From: a virus
IMG/VR virus record: IMGVR_UViG_3300009370_000174
Coordinates: 1 to 23,145 of that record
Direction: 5' to 3' (one strand)
Length of the DNA stretch: 23,145 nucleotides
The notes beneath the pieces are model-generated. The model searched no databases. It was not told the origin of the DNA and was given only the letters and a program-made list of their open reading frames with translations. The translations under genes and the position numbers were made by a program. Below are positions 21,942-23,145 of the stretch, piece after piece; within the stretch, counting starts at the first letter, position 1, and every line of letters begins with the position of its first letter.

Positions 21942-23039
21942 ATGTCTACAAGAGACAAATTAGCAGGGGCTCTAGCTGAAAGTTTAAACAAAACATTCAA
22001 AGATACAAAAGTTGCATACTTTCTTGATGGTTCTGGCACAACACCTACAGATATAAAAGAATTTATTTCTACAGGTTCTACATTATTAGATTTAGCAATA
22101 TCAAATAAAGCAAATGGTGGTATTGCAGTTGGTAGAATTACAGAACTTAATGGATTGGAATCAAGTGGTAAATCTTTGGTTGGTGCACATCTTTTAGCAG
22201 AGACTCAAAAAAAGGGTGGAGTAGCAGTTTATATTGATACAGAAACCTCAGTAAGCCAAGACTTTTTAAAAGTTATTGGTGTAGATGTAGGTACAATGTT
22301 ATATCTACATTTAGAAACAGTTGAAGATATATTCGCAGCAGTAGAAGAGATTGTAGCAAAAGTTAGAGAGTCAGATAAAGATAGGTTAGTAACTATTCTT
22401 GTAGATTCACTTGCAGCTGCATCAACAAATGTAGAGATGGAAGCTGACTTTGATAAAGATGGTTGGGCTACAAGTAAAGCAATCATTATATCTAAAGCTA
22501 TGAGAAAAATAACACAAATGATTGGTAGACAGAGAGTAGCTCTTGTGTTTACAAATCAACTCAGACAAAAACTTGGTGTGATGTTCGGAGACCCCTGGAC
22601 TACAAGTGGTGGTAAAGCATTACCATTTCACGCATCTACAAGAATTAGATTGAAGAACAAAGGTCAAATCAAAGATACTAAAAAGAATACAATTGGTATG
22701 ACGATACTTGCACAAGTTATTAAGAATCGTTTAGGTCCACCTTTGAGAAGTTGTGAGTTCCCTCTATATTTTGAGAGTGGAATTGATGATGTGGGTAGTT
22801 GGTTAAAAGTGATGAAAGATCATAAGATAGTGAAACAGGCTGGTGCTTGGTATACTATAACTGACCATTTAGGTGAAGAACATAAATTTCAATCAAAAGA
22901 ATTCGCACATAAGTTATCAGACCCAGACTTTAAATCATATGTATATGACCAAATTTGTGAAAAGGTAATATTAAAGTATGATATAAAAGATTTAGGTATT
23001 GATGATGTTATTGAGACAGATGAGGTGGTTGGTGAATAA
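21942..23039 (+). CDS. uvsX: UvsX/RecA-like recombinase
   Basis: A 365-residue protein, near T4 UvsX (391) and bacterial RecA (about 350). Walker A is GLESSGKS at residues 71-78 with K77; Walker B is VTILVDSLAA with D155. The strand VAVYIDTETSVSQDFLKVIG matches the region before the catalytic Glu in RecA. The L2 region FTNQLRQKLGVMFGDPWTTS, then GGKALPFHASTRIRL, is closer to RecA than to T4 UvsX by eye. It forms filaments on single-stranded DNA displacing gp32-like protein, and drives strand exchange for repair and recombination-dependent replication. The acidic C-terminus (IETDEVVGE) is usual. CGGAG precedes the ATG. Whether to call it UvsX or RecA needs a phylogeny; recombinase function is firm. 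Confidence 0.92.
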   Translation: MSTRDKLAGALAESLNKTFKDTKVAYFLDGSGTTPTDIKEFISTGSTLLDLAISNKANGGIAVGRITELNGLESSGKSLVGAHLLAETQKKGGVAVYIDTETSVSQDFLKVIGVDVGTMLYLHLETVEDIFAAVEEIVAKVRESDKDRLVTILVDSLAAASTNVEMEADFDKDGWATSKAIIISKAMRKITQMIGRQRVALVFTNQLRQKLGVMFGDPWTTSGGKALPFHASTRIRLKNKGQIKDTKKNTIGMTILAQVIKNRLGPPLRSCEFPLYFESGIDDVGSWLKVMKDHKIVKQAGAWYTITDHLGEEHKFQSKEFAHKLSDPDFKSYVYDQICEKVILKYDIKDLGIDDVIETDEVVGE

Positions 23040-23145
23040 TGTCAAATGCCAAATATCTGTCTATATTTGAAGAGATAAAGAAAAAGGGGGGATCTGTAGA
23101 TTTTGATAACCCCGACAAAAAAGTTTTAATAGTTGACGGCTTGAA
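23039..23145 (+). CDS. Start of a further gene, possibly a 5'-3' exonuclease (3'-partial)
   Basis: The ATG overlaps the recombinase stop (TAATG). Thirty-five codons are visible before the window ends: MSNAKYLSIFEEIKKKGG, then DFDNPDKKVLIVDGL. A short N-terminal helix followed by a strand ending in an Asp (VLIVDGL) suits the first metal-binding strand of FEN-like 5' nucleases such as T4 RNase H, and such a gene would fit the replication block. Too little is present to be sure; any Rossmann-like enzyme could begin this way. Confidence 0.5.
   Translation, partial: MSNAKYLSIFEEIKKKGGSVDFDNPDKKVLIVDGL

Noticed and set aside
1-23145. tRNA genes or integration functions
   Set aside because: No cloverleaf, integrase or attachment-like repeat could be recognised; gaps are short and AT-rich.

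Overview
This window is part of an AT-rich, tailed-phage genome with a contractile tail. Every credible gene lies on the + strand. The morphogenesis genes are of the T4 type: tail sheath (gp18-like), tail tube (gp19-like), a gp26-like protein, a tape measure, and baseplate proteins resembling gp48/54 and gp53. The replication genes next to them are a gp32-like single-strand DNA-binding protein and a UvsX/RecA-like recombinase, but the DNA polymerase is a short family A (Pol I-like) enzyme and not the family B gp43 of T4. This combination suggests a distant T4 relative ('far-T4'-like), probably from an uncultured, perhaps marine, phage. The host cannot be read from the sequence. No tRNA, CRISPR array, insertion sequence or integrase is visible.

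Layout. 2-3646: the 3' part of a long, repetitive tail-fibre gene ending in a self-cleaving S74 chaperone domain; its start lies outside the window. 3706-4032: a small coiled-coil protein. 4152-6563: tail sheath, followed by a terminator. 6746-7234: tail tube. 7253-7405: a 50-residue hydrophobic protein. 7456-8214: gp26-like protein, whose 3' end overlaps an open +1 frame running to 8407 with no good start codon. 8474-8704: a small basic protein. 8717-10363: tape measure. 10363-17120: a tightly packed baseplate block of a gp48/54-like fusion, a gp53-like LysM protein, a very large hub-like protein and a 184-residue protein. 17157-20999: family A polymerase, a 713-residue protein of unknown function and a 140-residue protein. 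21092-23039: gp32-like and UvsX-like proteins. 23039-23145: the first codons of another gene, perhaps a 5' nuclease.

The genes form short operons. Five of the longer gaps carry the octamer ATATTTAT and a sixth carries a one-base variant, so it may be this phage's promoter core. Adjacent genes often overlap as TAATG, suggesting coupled translation.

The most notable observation is a likely programmed +1 frameshift at the end of the gp26-like gene, just upstream of the tape-measure region. A perfect Shine-Dalgarno AGGAGGT, a 6-bp GC-rich hairpin and a CTT TGG C slip site lie within 40 bases. It recalls the tail assembly chaperone frameshift (lambda G/GT) but uses a site resembling that of the release factor 2 gene. 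The polymerase is also unusual: its exonuclease domain is degenerate and several conserved active-site residues are replaced.
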